The notes: generated by a model from the letters alone, not told the origin. 64,000 nt of DNA from Bacteroides sp. MSB163 (GCF_036416795.1 NZ_CP143867.1:868001-932000), one strand, 5' to 3'; counted from the stretch's first letter, positions 43,656 to 53,857 are shown. Numbers and translations are program-made.

Positions 43656-46600
43656 ATGAGACGACTGATTATCTACTTCTTATACTTAATGATACCGATG
43701 TTTTCATCGGCACAGCCCATCTGCCAGATTACTGATTTTACAGCTGAGAACGGACTACCCCAAGATATCGCATCAGCTGTTTTACAAGATCAGAAAGGCT
43801 TTCTCTGGATCTGTACCCGTAACGGACTCAATAAGTTCGACGGATATACATTCAAGAACTACAAATCCGCGCCACATAAAGAATATACGCTATCCAACAA
43901 TCGGATAACCTTTATTTCAGAAACCGCATATGGCGATATCTGGTGCCAGACGTATGACAGCAAGGCTTATATATTCGACACTCATCTTGAAATCTTCTAC
44001 GATGTCCTGCAAACAGTAGATAAAGATATGCAAAGAAGAAACTTTGTCCAGAAAATATTTCCCCTAAAAGAAGGTATAGCCTGGGTGACATGCGACAAGG
44101 GTTATTGTTACAGAGTCGATGAAAAGAGATACAAAGAGAAAGACGGAGTTACACTCTATAGCACATTCAACGGTTTTTTAAAAGGTGAACACATCTACAC
44201 TATCTTCCAGGATTCCGATAAGGATGAGTGGATATTGACAGACAAAGGTATATCCATAATAGGCAACAAAAAGATCGGCAGCGATTTTCCTTTCCAGTTT
44301 ATTCAGGAATACAACGGTACAATCTACCTTGCTTCCGCTTCTGAAAAGATAGCCTATTATAACCAACAAACAGAAAGCATAAAATTTATAGAGCTTCCTT
44401 ACCCCATCAACAAAATAAACTCTTTAGACATAACCAACCATGGGCTACTCACCATAGCCACTGATAACGGCGTCATCCTGTTCAATCCGGAAAATAAGAC
44501 TTCTCAGTTAATAGATATCCGTACTCCTATGCAACCCTCCAATGAAGCAATCTCCATTTATGAGGATAAAGAAGGAGAACTATGGATATTCCCCACTACT
44601 CCCGGAGTGATACGCTTTAATCCGGCAACAGGTGAAAAACAATACCTCTTTACACCCGAAAAAGAGGTCGTGAATTATGGCCGGGAGAACAAAAACATCA
44701 TATTTGAAGATAAACAAGGTACATTATGGCTAATTCCCCATAATGGAAACTTCTGTTACTATGACAGGAAAAATAAAGAACTGAAAGCCTTTTATACTGA
44801 TCCGGACAACCCTCAATCGCTATTTGCTCCGCTTGTTCGCTACCATTATCAGGACAGACAGGGAAACCACTGGCTTGTCAGTGCCAGAGGAGTAAAGAAA
44901 ATGTCTTTCTATCCACAAATTTATAATCTGAATGGAATAGACAGGGGATTTGAAATCCGCGCCTTCCTTTTGGACAGTTCACAACGATTGTGGGTAGCTT
45001 CCAAAAGCGAATATGTCAGGATATACCGCCCCGATGGTAGCCTGGCCGGTTACTTGTCTCCACAGGGAAAGATAGGTAAAGATAAAGTATCATTCAATGC
45101 CAGTGTTTACAGCATCTGCGAAGGAAAGGACGGAACAATCTGGATAGGAAGCAAGGGAAACGGACTATTCCAACTTGCAAAGAAAACCGATGGGAATTAC
45201 GACGTACAAAATTATATGTATGCCTCCGAAGACATTTATTGTTTGAGCAACAATGACATATTCAGCATATATTCCGATAATCATGACAACATCTGGATAG
45301 GATGCTACGGTGGCGGATTAAATCTGCTACAACAAACACCTGAGGGGAAAGTGTACTTTATTAATCACAGGAACAAGCTACAAAACTATCCGTTCAGCAC
45401 CTGCCATAATATCCGCTACATTACAGGTACGGAAAATGGTATCCTGTTGGTAGGAACCACCTTTGGTTTGGTTACATTCTCAAATGACTTTACACAACCG
45501 GAAGAAATCAAGTTCTACAGAAATATACAGAATAAGAGCAATCCTTTCAGCCTGACCGGAAACGACATTATGCATATATACGAAAATAGCCATAAAGACA
45601 TCTATGTATTGACATTCACCGGAGGAGTCAACAAAATCACATCCAGAACCCTACTTAGCGAAAACATTGAATTTCAGTATTACACCGAGCTGGAAGGGCT
45701 AGGATCCGATATGGTCCTATCCATGATAGAAGATTCTCAAAAGAAACTGTGGATAGCATCAGAAAACGCTTTGTCCAAATTTAATCCGGAAACAGAGGCA
45801 TTCGAAAACTATAGTACAGGATTCCTCAGACAGAAGATGAACTTTAGCGAAGCGATACCCACCATAAACGCCCGGCAACAATTGATTTTCGGCACAGATA
45901 TGGGCTTTTTGGAAATTGTTCCGGAACAAATGAAGAAGAGTGATTATGTACCTCCCATCGTCTTTACTGATTTGAAAGTTAACGGAAAGAAATCAACAGT
46001 CTCCACCGATGACTTGAAAGAGATAGCTTTACACCCTTCGGAACGAAATATTAATGTACAATTTTCAGCATTAGACTTCACGCGACCGAATGACATACGC
46101 TATGCCTATCGCCTGGAAGGTCTTGAAAAAGAATGGAATTATAGCGATAAAAACAAATCAGCAAGCTACATCAATCTGCCCGCAGGCGAATATCGTCTTC
46201 ATGTGAAATCAACAAATAGTGACGGAGTATGGGTAAACAATATCCGTACACTTTCCATCAAGGTCATTCCTACCTTTTGGGAGACTCCTTGGGCTTTACT
46301 GGCATATCTTGCAGCATTCATCCTTCTCACAGGGTTAATTCTGTATATCTTCTCTTACATCTATCGACTGCGTCACCAAGTGGATATGGAACAGCAATTA
46401 TCAAATATCAAACTGAAATTCTTTACCGATATTTCACATGAGCTACGCACACCATTGACTCTTATCTCCAGTCCGGTCAGTGAAGTTCTGGAGGACCAGA
46501 CCATTTCTCCTTCCGTACGGGAACATCTGACCGTTGTACATAAGAATACGGAACGTATGTTGCGTCTTGTCAATCAGATACTCGATTTCCGGAAGATACA

Positions 46601-48014
46601 GAATAAGAAAATGAAAGTAATGGTTGAACAAACAGAATTGATTGCTTTCCTGATGAAAATTACAGAAAACTTCCGTCTGATTGCTGAAGAGAAACAAATA
46701 GACTTCACATTCAATGCTGATCAAGAAGAAGTATATATATGGATAGACAGGGACAAAGTGGAAAAAATAGTATTCAATCTATTATCCAATGCATTCAAAT
46801 ATACTCTACCCGGAAAAACCGTAAAGATTACAGTACAGAAATCGGATCAGCATATCCGCATTTCCATTATTGATGAAGGTATCGGTATTGCTCCTGATAA
46901 GATAGGTTCTCTTTTCAAACGCTTTGAGACACTAAGCAAGAACAACAATATTCTGCAACCTTCATCAGGCATTGGCTTATCACTCGTCAAAGAATTGGTG
47001 GATATGCATCACGGGGATATAGAGGTCAAGAGCCAACCGGGAACGGGTAGCGAATTCAGTGTAACTTTACCTTTGGAACGTGAAGTGTTCGAGAAAGATG
47101 CACAGGCCGAATTAATCCTTGCTGATAGTTCGGACAATACAGAATATATTACCGCAACTGTAGATAACGGTATAGCTGAATCTGAAAACAGTTCGGAAGA
47201 GGATTTTTTATCCATTTTAATCGTAGAAGATAATCGTGAGCTGAGAAGCCTGCTCAGAAATATACTATCAAAGAAATACACTATCCTGGAAGCAGCAAAC
47301 GGAGAAGAAGGTTTGAAACTTGCATCGGAGGCTATACCCGATATGATAATCAGTGATGTAATGATGCCTGTCATGGATGGATTGGAAATGATTAAACGTA
47401 TCAAGGAAAACAAAGATATCTGCTATGTTCCAATCATTCTCCTATCAGCAAAAGCATCATTGGATGACCGTATCACCGCTTTGGAACAAGGTATCGATGA
47501 TTACATTACGAAACCATTCAGTTCTTCGTACCTCAAAGCCCGTATTGCTTCTCTGTTTACCAAGCGCAAGCAGTTACAGGAAATATTCATGAAGCAGTTA
47601 TCAGCAAACAATGAAACCGATAATTCCAAGGACTGGACTCCTTCGGAACCCGAAGTGATGCCGCATGATAAGTTATTCATGAAAGAAGTGATGGATTTCC
47701 TGGAAGATCAAATGGATAATCCGGATCTGGTGATCGACGATTTCGCCAACAAGCTACTGCTGAGCCGGAGTATTTTCTACCGGAAGCTTAAGTCCATTGT
47801 AGGAATGCCTCCGGTAGATTTTATCAGGGAAATTCGTGTAAAAAGAGCTGCCCAGTTGATCAGAAATGATGTATACAACTTCTCTCAAATAGCTTATATG
47901 ACCGGTTTTAGCGATCCGAAGTATTTCAGCAGATGCTTCAAAAAACACATGGGAGTTACTCCAAGTGAGTATAAAAACTCCATTAATAACGAGGAGGATA
48001 ATCCGGATCAGTAA
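43656..48014 (+). CDS. Hybrid two-component system sensor/regulator (HTCS)
   Basis: 1452 residues from 43656, chosen because a signal peptide (MRRLIIYFLYLMIPMFSSAQ) starts there and the -7 box precedes it. In order: Reg_prop propellers (about 25-770), Y_Y_Y domain (about 789-872), one transmembrane helix (about 876-900), HisKA with phospho-acceptor His 928 in FTDISHELRTPL, HATPase (NLLSNAFKYT, DEGIGIAPD, GIGLSLVKELV), receiver with Asp 1234 in IISDVMMPVMDG, and a C-terminal AraC-type HTH (about 1345-1440: SRSIFYRKLKSIVGMPP, AYMTGFSDPKYFSRCFKKHMG). All phosphorelay residues are present. It senses a glycan fragment in the periplasm and should activate the divergent susC operon, perhaps also GH43. 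Confidence 0.97.
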   Translation: MRRLIIYFLYLMIPMFSSAQPICQITDFTAENGLPQDIASAVLQDQKGFLWICTRNGLNKFDGYTFKNYKSAPHKEYTLSNNRITFISETAYGDIWCQTYDSKAYIFDTHLEIFYDVLQTVDKDMQRRNFVQKIFPLKEGIAWVTCDKGYCYRVDEKRYKEKDGVTLYSTFNGFLKGEHIYTIFQDSDKDEWILTDKGISIIGNKKIGSDFPFQFIQEYNGTIYLASASEKIAYYNQQTESIKFIELPYPINKINSLDITNHGLLTIATDNGVILFNPENKTSQLIDIRTPMQPSNEAISIYEDKEGELWIFPTTPGVIRFNPATGEKQYLFTPEKEVVNYGRENKNIIFEDKQGTLWLIPHNGNFCYYDRKNKELKAFYTDPDNPQSLFAPLVRYHYQDRQGNHWLVSARGVKKMSFYPQIYNLNGIDRGFEIRAFLLDSSQRLWVASKSEYVRIYRPDGSLAGYLSPQGKIGKDKVSFNASVYSICEGKDGTIWIGSKGNGLFQLAKKTDGNYDVQNYMYASEDIYCLSNNDIFSIYSDNHDNIWIGCYGGGLNLLQQTPEGKVYFINHRNKLQNYPFSTCHNIRYITGTENGILLVGTTFGLVTFSNDFTQPEEIKFYRNIQNKSNPFSLTGNDIMHIYENSHKDIYVLTFTGGVNKITSRTLLSENIEFQYYTELEGLGSDMVLSMIEDSQKKLWIASENALSKFNPETEAFENYSTGFLRQKMNFSEAIPTINARQQLIFGTDMGFLEIVPEQMKKSDYVPPIVFTDLKVNGKKSTVSTDDLKEIALHPSERNINVQFSALDFTRPNDIRYAYRLEGLEKEWNYSDKNKSASYINLPAGEYRLHVKSTNSDGVWVNNIRTLSIKVIPTFWETPWALLAYLAAFILLTGLILYIFSYIYRLRHQVDMEQQLSNIKLKFFTDISHELRTPLTLISSPVSEVLEDQTISPSVREHLTVVHKNTERMLRLVNQILDFRKIQNKKMKVMVEQTELIAFLMKITENFRLIAEEKQIDFTFNADQEEVYIWIDRDKVEKIVFNLLSNAFKYTLPGKTVKITVQKSDQHIRISIIDEGIGIAPDKIGSLFKRFETLSKNNNILQPSSGIGLSLVKELVDMHHGDIEVKSQPGTGSEFSVTLPLEREVFEKDAQAELILADSSDNTEYITATVDNGIAESENSSEEDFLSILIVEDNRELRSLLRNILSKKYTILEAANGEEGLKLASEAIPDMIISDVMMPVMDGLEMIKRIKENKDICYVPIILLSAKASLDDRITALEQGIDDYITKPFSSSYLKARIASLFTKRKQLQEIFMKQLSANNETDNSKDWTPSEPEVMPHDKLFMKEVMDFLEDQMDNPDLVIDDFANKLLLSRSIFYRKLKSIVGMPPVDFIREIRVKRAAQLIRNDVYNFSQIAYMTGFSDPKYFSRCFKKHMGVTPSEYKNSINNEEDNPDQ

Positions 48015-50026
48015 AAGATAAAGTTCTTTATAGCAAGTCCCTGACTCTGTCCGCGGAACAGGAAATAAATTTTGGACTTATCTTTTACTGCTCCACTGAC
48101 CTCAAAGGTTTGCTTCTCCCATTCTCCCGGAGTCTGGCTCTGATTTATCGGGCAAGTAGCTATCAACTTACCATCGAGACTTCCCTCCCTTATCTCAATC
48201 ACTGTTCCGGGAGTTTCCGCCTGAAGTTCGATAGTTACTTTTTGAGGGGTTGGCTTAAAGCACATATTATTGAATACGAGCCAGTTTCCATCCCGTACTC
48301 CGGAAATAAACTGCATAGGGCGTTTTGCTACCGGACGTACTAACTTCATTCCTTCACGATCATCATACTGAGAAAAGTCTATCTCGGTAAATGCATCGTA
48401 ATGATTTCCCCTGCGATTACTTTCTAATTCAAAATAATCAAAATCGGCATAGCCGCCAGTAGCACCTTTATTTAAGTTATAACAGCATAAAGCATGACGG
48501 ATACCCAGAAATCCCCAGAAGTTAGAAACTCCTTCCGGACCCAAACGGTTATATTCAAGATTATCCAGACTATAATAAAACAGTAAAGATCCTTGCTTTG
48601 TCACTTCAGTGCGCAGGTATATCTTATCAGTTTTGACAGGAAGACTATCGACAACAGTCTCTCCTTCTCTTCCTCCCTGCCTCATTTCAAGCCAAAAGCC
48701 ATCCGCCTTCTTCCGTACTCCCAGTTGGTACATGACTCTCCCCATAATGCCATTTCCGGCAAAATCTCCCTCACGGAGTCCGGTCAAATCTAATGAAACA
48801 GTTCCGGTACTATAAGGTCCGGACACTTTCTGTGTCAGAGAATTACGCGCCCATTCAAATCCCTTTGCATACTGCGCATAAATTCTAAAATAACCGGGAC
48901 GATCCGTCAGACTCCATTTATCTTTCCGGGGTACATGATTGAATTCCCATACATGAGCCAGTTTCGAAGAACTGAAATCATCCGAATGTTGGGGAAATGT
49001 AATCTCTTGCTTGGTCTTGACTGCCGGTTTTCTATAAGTTACTACTCCTTTTCCCGGTTTACCTTCCGGACCTACCACCGGCCAATCCTCTTCCCATTTC
49101 ATCGGATACAGCATCACACACCTACCCATATAATCCCTGTCCTGGAAAGTATAGGCCCATGATTCACCTTCAAGCGTCTCCACATATCCGCCCTGATGTA
49201 CACCGGCACCGGCATAGTTGATATCATCATCAATAAGGACCTTTGTTTCATACGGACCGTAAAGATTACGGGAGCGGCTGATCATCTGTACCCCATTGTA
49301 TCCCAATGCCGGATTGAATATATAATACCAACCATTCCTTTTATAAGTGTGACATCCTTCAAAAAGATATTCATATCCCTTGGGAGCTGTTATAATCAAG
49401 GTACCCTCATCGTCAGGATCCAGTACACCGGTTCCATCATCTTTCAAACGTGTCAGGTATATTTTCGTCTTTCCATGTGTGACATATTTCTTACCATCAT
49501 CATCAATGAAAAATCCCGGATCATACAAACGCTTGTCAAACTTATACATTGAATACGGACCTTCCGGTTTATTACTCTTAAACATTACAAAGCCATCATC
49601 GGCAATATTAACTCCTATATAATAGGTACCGTCATGATATTTAATGGAAGGAGCCCAACATAAACGACTATACGCTGTCTGTTCATTCTCCATCCTATAT
49701 TGAGGGCGGAAAGTGATGCTGTCGTAGGCATGCCCTATGATACGCCAATTTATAAGGTCCTTAGAATGGCAGATAGGAATACCCGGCATAGCAACGAATG
49801 AGGAACTGACCATATAAAAGTCTTCACCTACCCGTATAATGTCAGGATCGGGATAATCGGCATTAATCACCGGATTGGTATAAGTACCGTCTCCATTGTC
49901 AGACGACAAAGAAGCTGTAGTTTGTACGGGAACAGCGCACGACTGTACCATGAGTATGCAACAAAGCATTAACAATGCGGAAAAGCCATCCGCTATTTTT
50001 CCTGTAGTAATAGATAAGTTATACAT
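48008..50026 (-). CDS. GH43 glycosidase lipoprotein with C-terminal carbohydrate-binding region
   Basis: 672 residues from the ATG at 50026; the longer frame to 50122 is rejected because a -7 box (50056-50063) falls inside it and the lipoprotein signal (VQSCAVP) begins at 50026. The five-bladed GH43 propeller shows NPVINADYPDPDIIRVGEDFYM (catalytic base Asp), the middle Asp in YDPGFFIDDDG, and a probable acid Glu in YLFEGCHTYKR. A lectin-like beta-sandwich (about 370-550) and a CBM6-like tail follow. This layout is common in beta-xylosidases and alpha-arabinofuranosidases. Its last codons overlap those of the convergent HTCS gene by 7 bases. Confidence 0.92.
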   Translation of the reverse strand: MYNLSITTGKIADGFSALLMLCCILMVQSCAVPVQTTASLSSDNGDGTYTNPVINADYPDPDIIRVGEDFYMVSSSFVAMPGIPICHSKDLINWRIIGHAYDSITFRPQYRMENEQTAYSRLCWAPSIKYHDGTYYIGVNIADDGFVMFKSNKPEGPYSMYKFDKRLYDPGFFIDDDGKKYVTHGKTKIYLTRLKDDGTGVLDPDDEGTLIITAPKGYEYLFEGCHTYKRNGWYYIFNPALGYNGVQMISRSRNLYGPYETKVLIDDDINYAGAGVHQGGYVETLEGESWAYTFQDRDYMGRCVMLYPMKWEEDWPVVGPEGKPGKGVVTYRKPAVKTKQEITFPQHSDDFSSSKLAHVWEFNHVPRKDKWSLTDRPGYFRIYAQYAKGFEWARNSLTQKVSGPYSTGTVSLDLTGLREGDFAGNGIMGRVMYQLGVRKKADGFWLEMRQGGREGETVVDSLPVKTDKIYLRTEVTKQGSLLFYYSLDNLEYNRLGPEGVSNFWGFLGIRHALCCYNLNKGATGGYADFDYFELESNRRGNHYDAFTEIDFSQYDDREGMKLVRPVAKRPMQFISGVRDGNWLVFNNMCFKPTPQKVTIELQAETPGTVIEIREGSLDGKLIATCPINQSQTPGEWEKQTFEVSGAVKDKSKIYFLFRGQSQGLAIKNFIFY

Positions 50027-50055
50027 CTTACATAAATTAAGATAAAGTGAGGATG

Positions 50056-50063
50056 CAAATATA
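50056..50063 (-). promoter_or_regulatory. -7 box of the GH43 gene
   Basis: TATATTTG on the minus strand, 29 bases before the chosen start codon. Confidence 0.5.
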
Positions 50064-50132
50064 TGCGGTACAGGACAGCCAAGAGGGGACAAACCGGTAA
50101 TATACGTGTACTTTTTAGGCACACGGATATAT

Positions 50133-50178
50133 AAAAAGCTCCCGATTAAAAGTTCTGGCTTTTAACCGGGAGTTTTTC
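50133..50178 (-). terminator. Terminator of the acyl-CoA synthetase gene
   Basis: CTCCCGATTAAAAG pairs with CTTTTAACCGGGAG (one mismatch), flanked by AAAAA and TTTTT, so it can work in both directions. Confidence 0.85.
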
Positions 50179-50206
50179 ATTTTCAGTAAATAGGTTTATT
50201 ATATCT

Positions 50207-52021
50207 TTATTCTTCGTACATTCTATCTATCACATTCTTGTAGTTCTTTGCAACTACAGGGCGCTTCAACTTCAAAGTATTAGTCAGTTCACCACGTTCC
50301 ATGCTGAACGGTTCCGGCAAGAGAGTAAAACGTTTCACTTGTTCGTAGTGTGCGAACTGTTGCTGTAAAGTGTCTATGCGTGCACGGAACAATCCCATAA
50401 TCTTGGGATGTTGCAGAAGGTCGTTCATATCCTTATATTCGATACCTTTTTCCTTGGCATAATCTTTCACAAAACCATAGACCGGTACAATAAGGGCAGA
50501 CACAAATTTACGCTGATCGGCAATAATGGCAATCTGATCGATGTAACGGTCAATGGCCAGTTTCGTTTCTAAAGCTTGCGGACTGACATACTTACCATTG
50601 GAAGTCTTGAATAAGTCCTTGATACGCTCAGTCAGATAAAGTTGGTCACCCTTCAGATAGCCGGCATCACCGGTATGGAACCAACCATCTTTATCAATAG
50701 CAGCGGCAGTAGCTTCCGCTTTCTTATAATAGCCTTTCGTGATAGTCTTTCCACGCAGAAGTATTTCATTCTCGTCACCGATCTTCACTTCTACATCAGG
50801 CATTACGGTGCCTACGGAACCAATTTCGTAACCTTGGTTAAGGAAACAAGAAACGGTAGCGGTTGATTCAGTCAGACCATAGCCAACCAACATATTAATA
50901 CCTACTGAATGAACAAATTCACAAATTTCATCAGGTACGGCAGCTCCGGCAGTAGGAAAGAAGTTGCCGTTCTCAATACCAATCGTCTTTTTCAGTAAAG
51001 CATAAACCGTCTTTTCGTAGAACTTATACTTCAGATGAAGCATCAACGGCGGAGTTTTGCCTTTACGCAGATAATCAATGTTATGTATCTTGCCGACTTT
51101 AATGGCATCCAGCATCATAGCTTTCTTCAAACCGGTTTCCTGAGCTATCTTTTCCTGTACTCCGGCATACACCTTTTCCCAGAAACGGGGAACGCTGCAC
51201 ATCAATGTCGGACGAATTTCTTTAATGGTAGTCTGGATATCCACCGGACGCAGGTTGATGCAAATCTGCACGCCTTTATGAATACAAAGATACGTCCATG
51301 CTTTCTCAAAGACATGTGTCAAGGGGAGAAAGTTCATGGAAACATCCTGATCGGTCATGTCTACCAGACGGATATCATGGATACGGAAAGCTTCCATATA
51401 GTTAGAGTGATGCAGCATTACCCCCTTCGGTTCACCAGTTGTACCGGATGTATAAAGAATGTTGGCAAGATCATCATCCGATGCACGGGAAGTACGTTCT
51501 TCCACCATATCGTTGTTCGGCAAACCTTTTCCCGTTTCCAGGAATTCGTCGAAATAAATGGAAGTCATGTCACGAGGGTCGCGTACTACAGCACGGTCGA
51601 AAATGATCAATTGCTGCAACGATTGGCAAAAGCCAAAGACACTGAAAGCCGCATCATACTGGAATTGCTCGCCTACAAATATATAACGTATCTGAGCATC
51701 ATTGATAATGTACTGCGCTTGTGCCGGTGAACTGGTAGCATACAGAGGTATGGTCACCGCACGGTTAGCAAATGCCCCGAAATCCACGTAAAGGCATTCG
51801 GGCTTGTTCTGAGAAAAGATTCCTATGTTTTCTTCCTCCTGCACTCCTAACTCTACGAGTGCATTCGCAACTTGTCGAACTGTTTGTGAGAATTGATTCC
51901 AAGTGATGGGGATCCACTGCGACGTTTCGTAATCCCTGTATTTCAGAGCCACCTTGTCGCCATACTTCTCTGCCCGCCGATGTACGAGGACAGATAAATG
52001 ATAATAAGTCATATTATTCAT
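50207..52021 (-). CDS. Long-chain fatty acid-CoA ligase (AMP-forming)
   Basis: About 604 residues from the ATG at 52021; the upstream ATG at 52057 is unlikely because a -7 box (52040-52047) lies between them, and the ATG at 52012 is also possible. ANL-superfamily motifs: LYTSGTTGEPKGVMLHH (phosphate loop), GYGLTESTATVS, and GDAGYLKGDQLYLTERIKDLFKTSNGKYVSP. It activates fatty acids to acyl-CoA through an acyl-adenylate in the cytosol or at the inner membrane. No lipid-metabolism neighbours; it is a single-gene unit with its own terminator. Confidence 0.94.
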   Translation of the reverse strand: MNNMTYYHLSVLVHRRAEKYGDKVALKYRDYETSQWIPITWNQFSQTVRQVANALVELGVQEEENIGIFSQNKPECLYVDFGAFANRAVTIPLYATSSPAQAQYIINDAQIRYIFVGEQFQYDAAFSVFGFCQSLQQLIIFDRAVVRDPRDMTSIYFDEFLETGKGLPNNDMVEERTSRASDDDLANILYTSGTTGEPKGVMLHHSNYMEAFRIHDIRLVDMTDQDVSMNFLPLTHVFEKAWTYLCIHKGVQICINLRPVDIQTTIKEIRPTLMCSVPRFWEKVYAGVQEKIAQETGLKKAMMLDAIKVGKIHNIDYLRKGKTPPLMLHLKYKFYEKTVYALLKKTIGIENGNFFPTAGAAVPDEICEFVHSVGINMLVGYGLTESTATVSCFLNQGYEIGSVGTVMPDVEVKIGDENEILLRGKTITKGYYKKAEATAAAIDKDGWFHTGDAGYLKGDQLYLTERIKDLFKTSNGKYVSPQALETKLAIDRYIDQIAIIADQRKFVSALIVPVYGFVKDYAKEKGIEYKDMNDLLQHPKIMGLFRARIDTLQQQFAHYEQVKRFTLLPEPFSMERGELTNTLKLKRPVVAKNYKNVIDRMYEE

Positions 52022-52039
52022 ATATTGGTAAATTCGGTA

Positions 52040-52047
52040 CAAAGGTA
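52040..52047 (-). promoter_or_regulatory. -7 box of the acyl-CoA synthetase gene
   Basis: TACCTTTG on the minus strand, 18 bases before the ATG at 52021. Confidence 0.5.
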
Positions 52048-52188
52048 GTGGTTTCATTTGAAACTATTTCTATATTGAGAATTAAATATTTAGTATATAC
52101 TTCCGCAATATTAGTACTATCCGACTCTAAAAAAGAGTGGTTACCCTACATTTTTGTTCGTTTTTCCAAAGAAATACAAATATATGTA

Positions 52189-52196
52189 TATATTTG
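52189..52196 (+). promoter_or_regulatory. -7 box of the small outer-membrane barrel gene
   Basis: TATATTTG, 43 bases before the ATG; TTTC at 52163-52166 is a possible -33 at 22 bases. Confidence 0.55.
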
Positions 52197-52239
52197 CACC
52201 CGATAGTTTTTTAAATATCAACGCAATTACTTAACTAAC

Positions 52240-52860
52240 ATGAAAAAGATTTTAGCATTAGTCGCCATATTGGCGATAGGTTTAGGGAGTATCAACGCAC
52301 AAGATAACCTCAGATGGGGTGTCACGGCAGGTATGAATGTAAGCAATATCAAAGTTAGCGGCTTTGATAGCCGGGTAGGTTTCCATGCTGGTGTTAAGGC
52401 AGAGCTTGGATTACCACAAGTAACAGAAGGAGCTTATATGGATTTCGGCGCATTACTTTCTTTAAAAGGAGCTAAAGTAGATGGCGGTGCCTTAGGCAGT
52501 ATCAAACTGAACCCTTGCTATTTAGAGATTCCTGTACATATCGGTTATAAGTATGCTGTAAGTGATAATTTCACTTTATTTGCCAATGCAGGCCCTTATA
52601 TTGGAATCGGATTATTCGGAAAGTTAAAAACAACAGGCGAAATTAAGAATGAACTTGAATCCAGTGTTGGTACTTCATCTGAAAATATTTTCGGTGATGA
52701 CGGTTTCAAACGTTTTGACCTTGGTCTGGGGTTAAAAGCCGGTATGGAGTTCAGCCAAAAATACCAGATTTCCATTGGTTACGATTTCGGTTTAACAGAA
52801 ACTTCAGATGCAGGAACTAAGAATCGAAACCTGATGATTTCTTTAGGATTTATGTTCTAA
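52240..52860 (+). CDS. Small outer-membrane beta-barrel protein (PorT/OMP_b-brl-like)
   Basis: 206 residues with a signal peptide ending GSINAQ. Alternating strands typical of an 8-stranded porin-family barrel follow (LRWGVTAGMNVSNIKV, GFHAGVKAELGLP, LEIPVHIGYKYAVSDNFTLFANAGPYIGIGL, RFDLGLGLKAGMEFSQKYQISIGYDFGLTE) with a terminal phenylalanine. This is the general 'outer membrane beta-barrel' family of Bacteroidetes; no transport function is established. It has its own promoter and terminator and no obvious functional neighbours. Confidence 0.88.
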   Translation: MKKILALVAILAIGLGSINAQDNLRWGVTAGMNVSNIKVSGFDSRVGFHAGVKAELGLPQVTEGAYMDFGALLSLKGAKVDGGALGSIKLNPCYLEIPVHIGYKYAVSDNFTLFANAGPYIGIGLFGKLKTTGEIKNELESSVGTSSENIFGDDGFKRFDLGLGLKAGMEFSQKYQISIGYDFGLTETSDAGTKNRNLMISLGFMF

Positions 52861-52880
52861 AACAACATAGAATGATTGAA

Positions 52881-52905
52881 AGAGGGCACCGTAAGGGCCC
52901 TTTTC
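52881..52905 (+). terminator. Terminator of the small barrel gene
   Basis: AGAGGGC and GGGCCCTTTTCT form a short stem with a T-rich tail, 20 bases after the stop codon. Confidence 0.65.
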
Positions 52906-52934
52906 TATATATTTTTAATTGGCTTACCATAGCA

Positions 52935-53840
52935 TTACTCTTGAAATTTCAACAGCAGTTGATGCAACGATACTTCTTTCTTCACCACCCGTTTCTCTCC
53001 ATCAAGTAAATACATCATCGGCATATCAGGTAATAAATAGCGTTCTTCCTGGCGTATACAACCCATATCGAAACCTGTAAGCCACTGGGTGGGCAGATCT
53101 TTCAAAGAACGGTTCCACAAGTCTCGATCTTCTCCTACGCAGATGGCAAGCACGGTAAGTTGCCCACTTTCTATCTGTTGTTGCAGACAGGAAGCGGTGC
53201 TCAAAGCGGTAATGATTTCCCGACAATGCAAACAATCGGGATCGTAGAACAGTAGCAATAACCTATAGGTAGCAGGGACGGTATATAAGGTTTGCAATTC
53301 ACCGCTAGGTGTGAGATAAGTAAAGTCGGTTGCCATTGTGCCGGGACGGTTCTTCAAGGCAGCGGAAAGCAGAAAACGAGAACGTGAATTTTCTGTTTTA
53401 TCCAGTAGGGAGGTACCTACAATTTCTTCCAAAAAGGGAATAAAGTACTCTTCATTCTGCATAGGTGAACCGGGAGTATAGAGATACTTTTCTGCCAACT
53501 GTGCCAATAGTCGGTAAGCGGTTTCGTCAACTTCGGCGCGCTGCATCAAACTCTTTACAGCCATGATACGGGCTTCGGCTTGAGCATGCGGGAAGAGAGA
53601 AAGAAAGTTGACGAGATTTTGTTCTACAAAGGCAGGACGGCGACTACGCAAGGTATCCGCAAAATCTATATCATCCCAGAAGTGTGCCAAAAGGCAGGCA
53701 GCACGCTCATGGGGAATGCATAGGGTAGAAGGGACAACAGAAAGAGGCTGATCTTGAGTTTTATTCTGCTGTGCGCTCATGCTGCCGCTAGTAACGGCGA
53801 GCATGAGGTATATCAGGAAGAAAAGAAGATTGTTATTCAT
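52935..53840 (-). CDS. DUF5106/thioredoxin-fold protein at the end of the fimbrial operon
   Basis: 301 residues from the ATG at 53840 (the frame is open upstream only through a TTG that would overlap the previous gene). A signal peptide ends MSAQQ. The N-terminal half is helical and matches the DUF5106 type (LCIPHERAACLLAHFWDDIDF). The C-terminal half is thioredoxin-like with a CxxC site in LLLFYDPDCLHCREII and a cis-Pro region YLLPDMPMMYLLDG. A periplasmic or envelope thiol-disulfide role is likely. The start is 17 bases after the stop of the cysteine-rich probable tip adhesin, so co-expression is expected. Confidence 0.82.
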   Translation of the reverse strand: MNNNLLFFLIYLMLAVTSGSMSAQQNKTQDQPLSVVPSTLCIPHERAACLLAHFWDDIDFADTLRSRRPAFVEQNLVNFLSLFPHAQAEARIMAVKSLMQRAEVDETAYRLLAQLAEKYLYTPGSPMQNEEYFIPFLEEIVGTSLLDKTENSRSRFLLSAALKNRPGTMATDFTYLTPSGELQTLYTVPATYRLLLLFYDPDCLHCREIITALSTASCLQQQIESGQLTVLAICVGEDRDLWNRSLKDLPTQWLTGFDMGCIRQEERYLLPDMPMMYLLDGEKRVVKKEVSLHQLLLKFQE

Positions 53841-53857
53841 CTTCAGCAGGTAGTGGA

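Noticed and set aside
50027..50122. N-terminal extension of the GH43 protein
   Set aside because: It overlaps the -7 box and has no export signal until the ATG at 50026.
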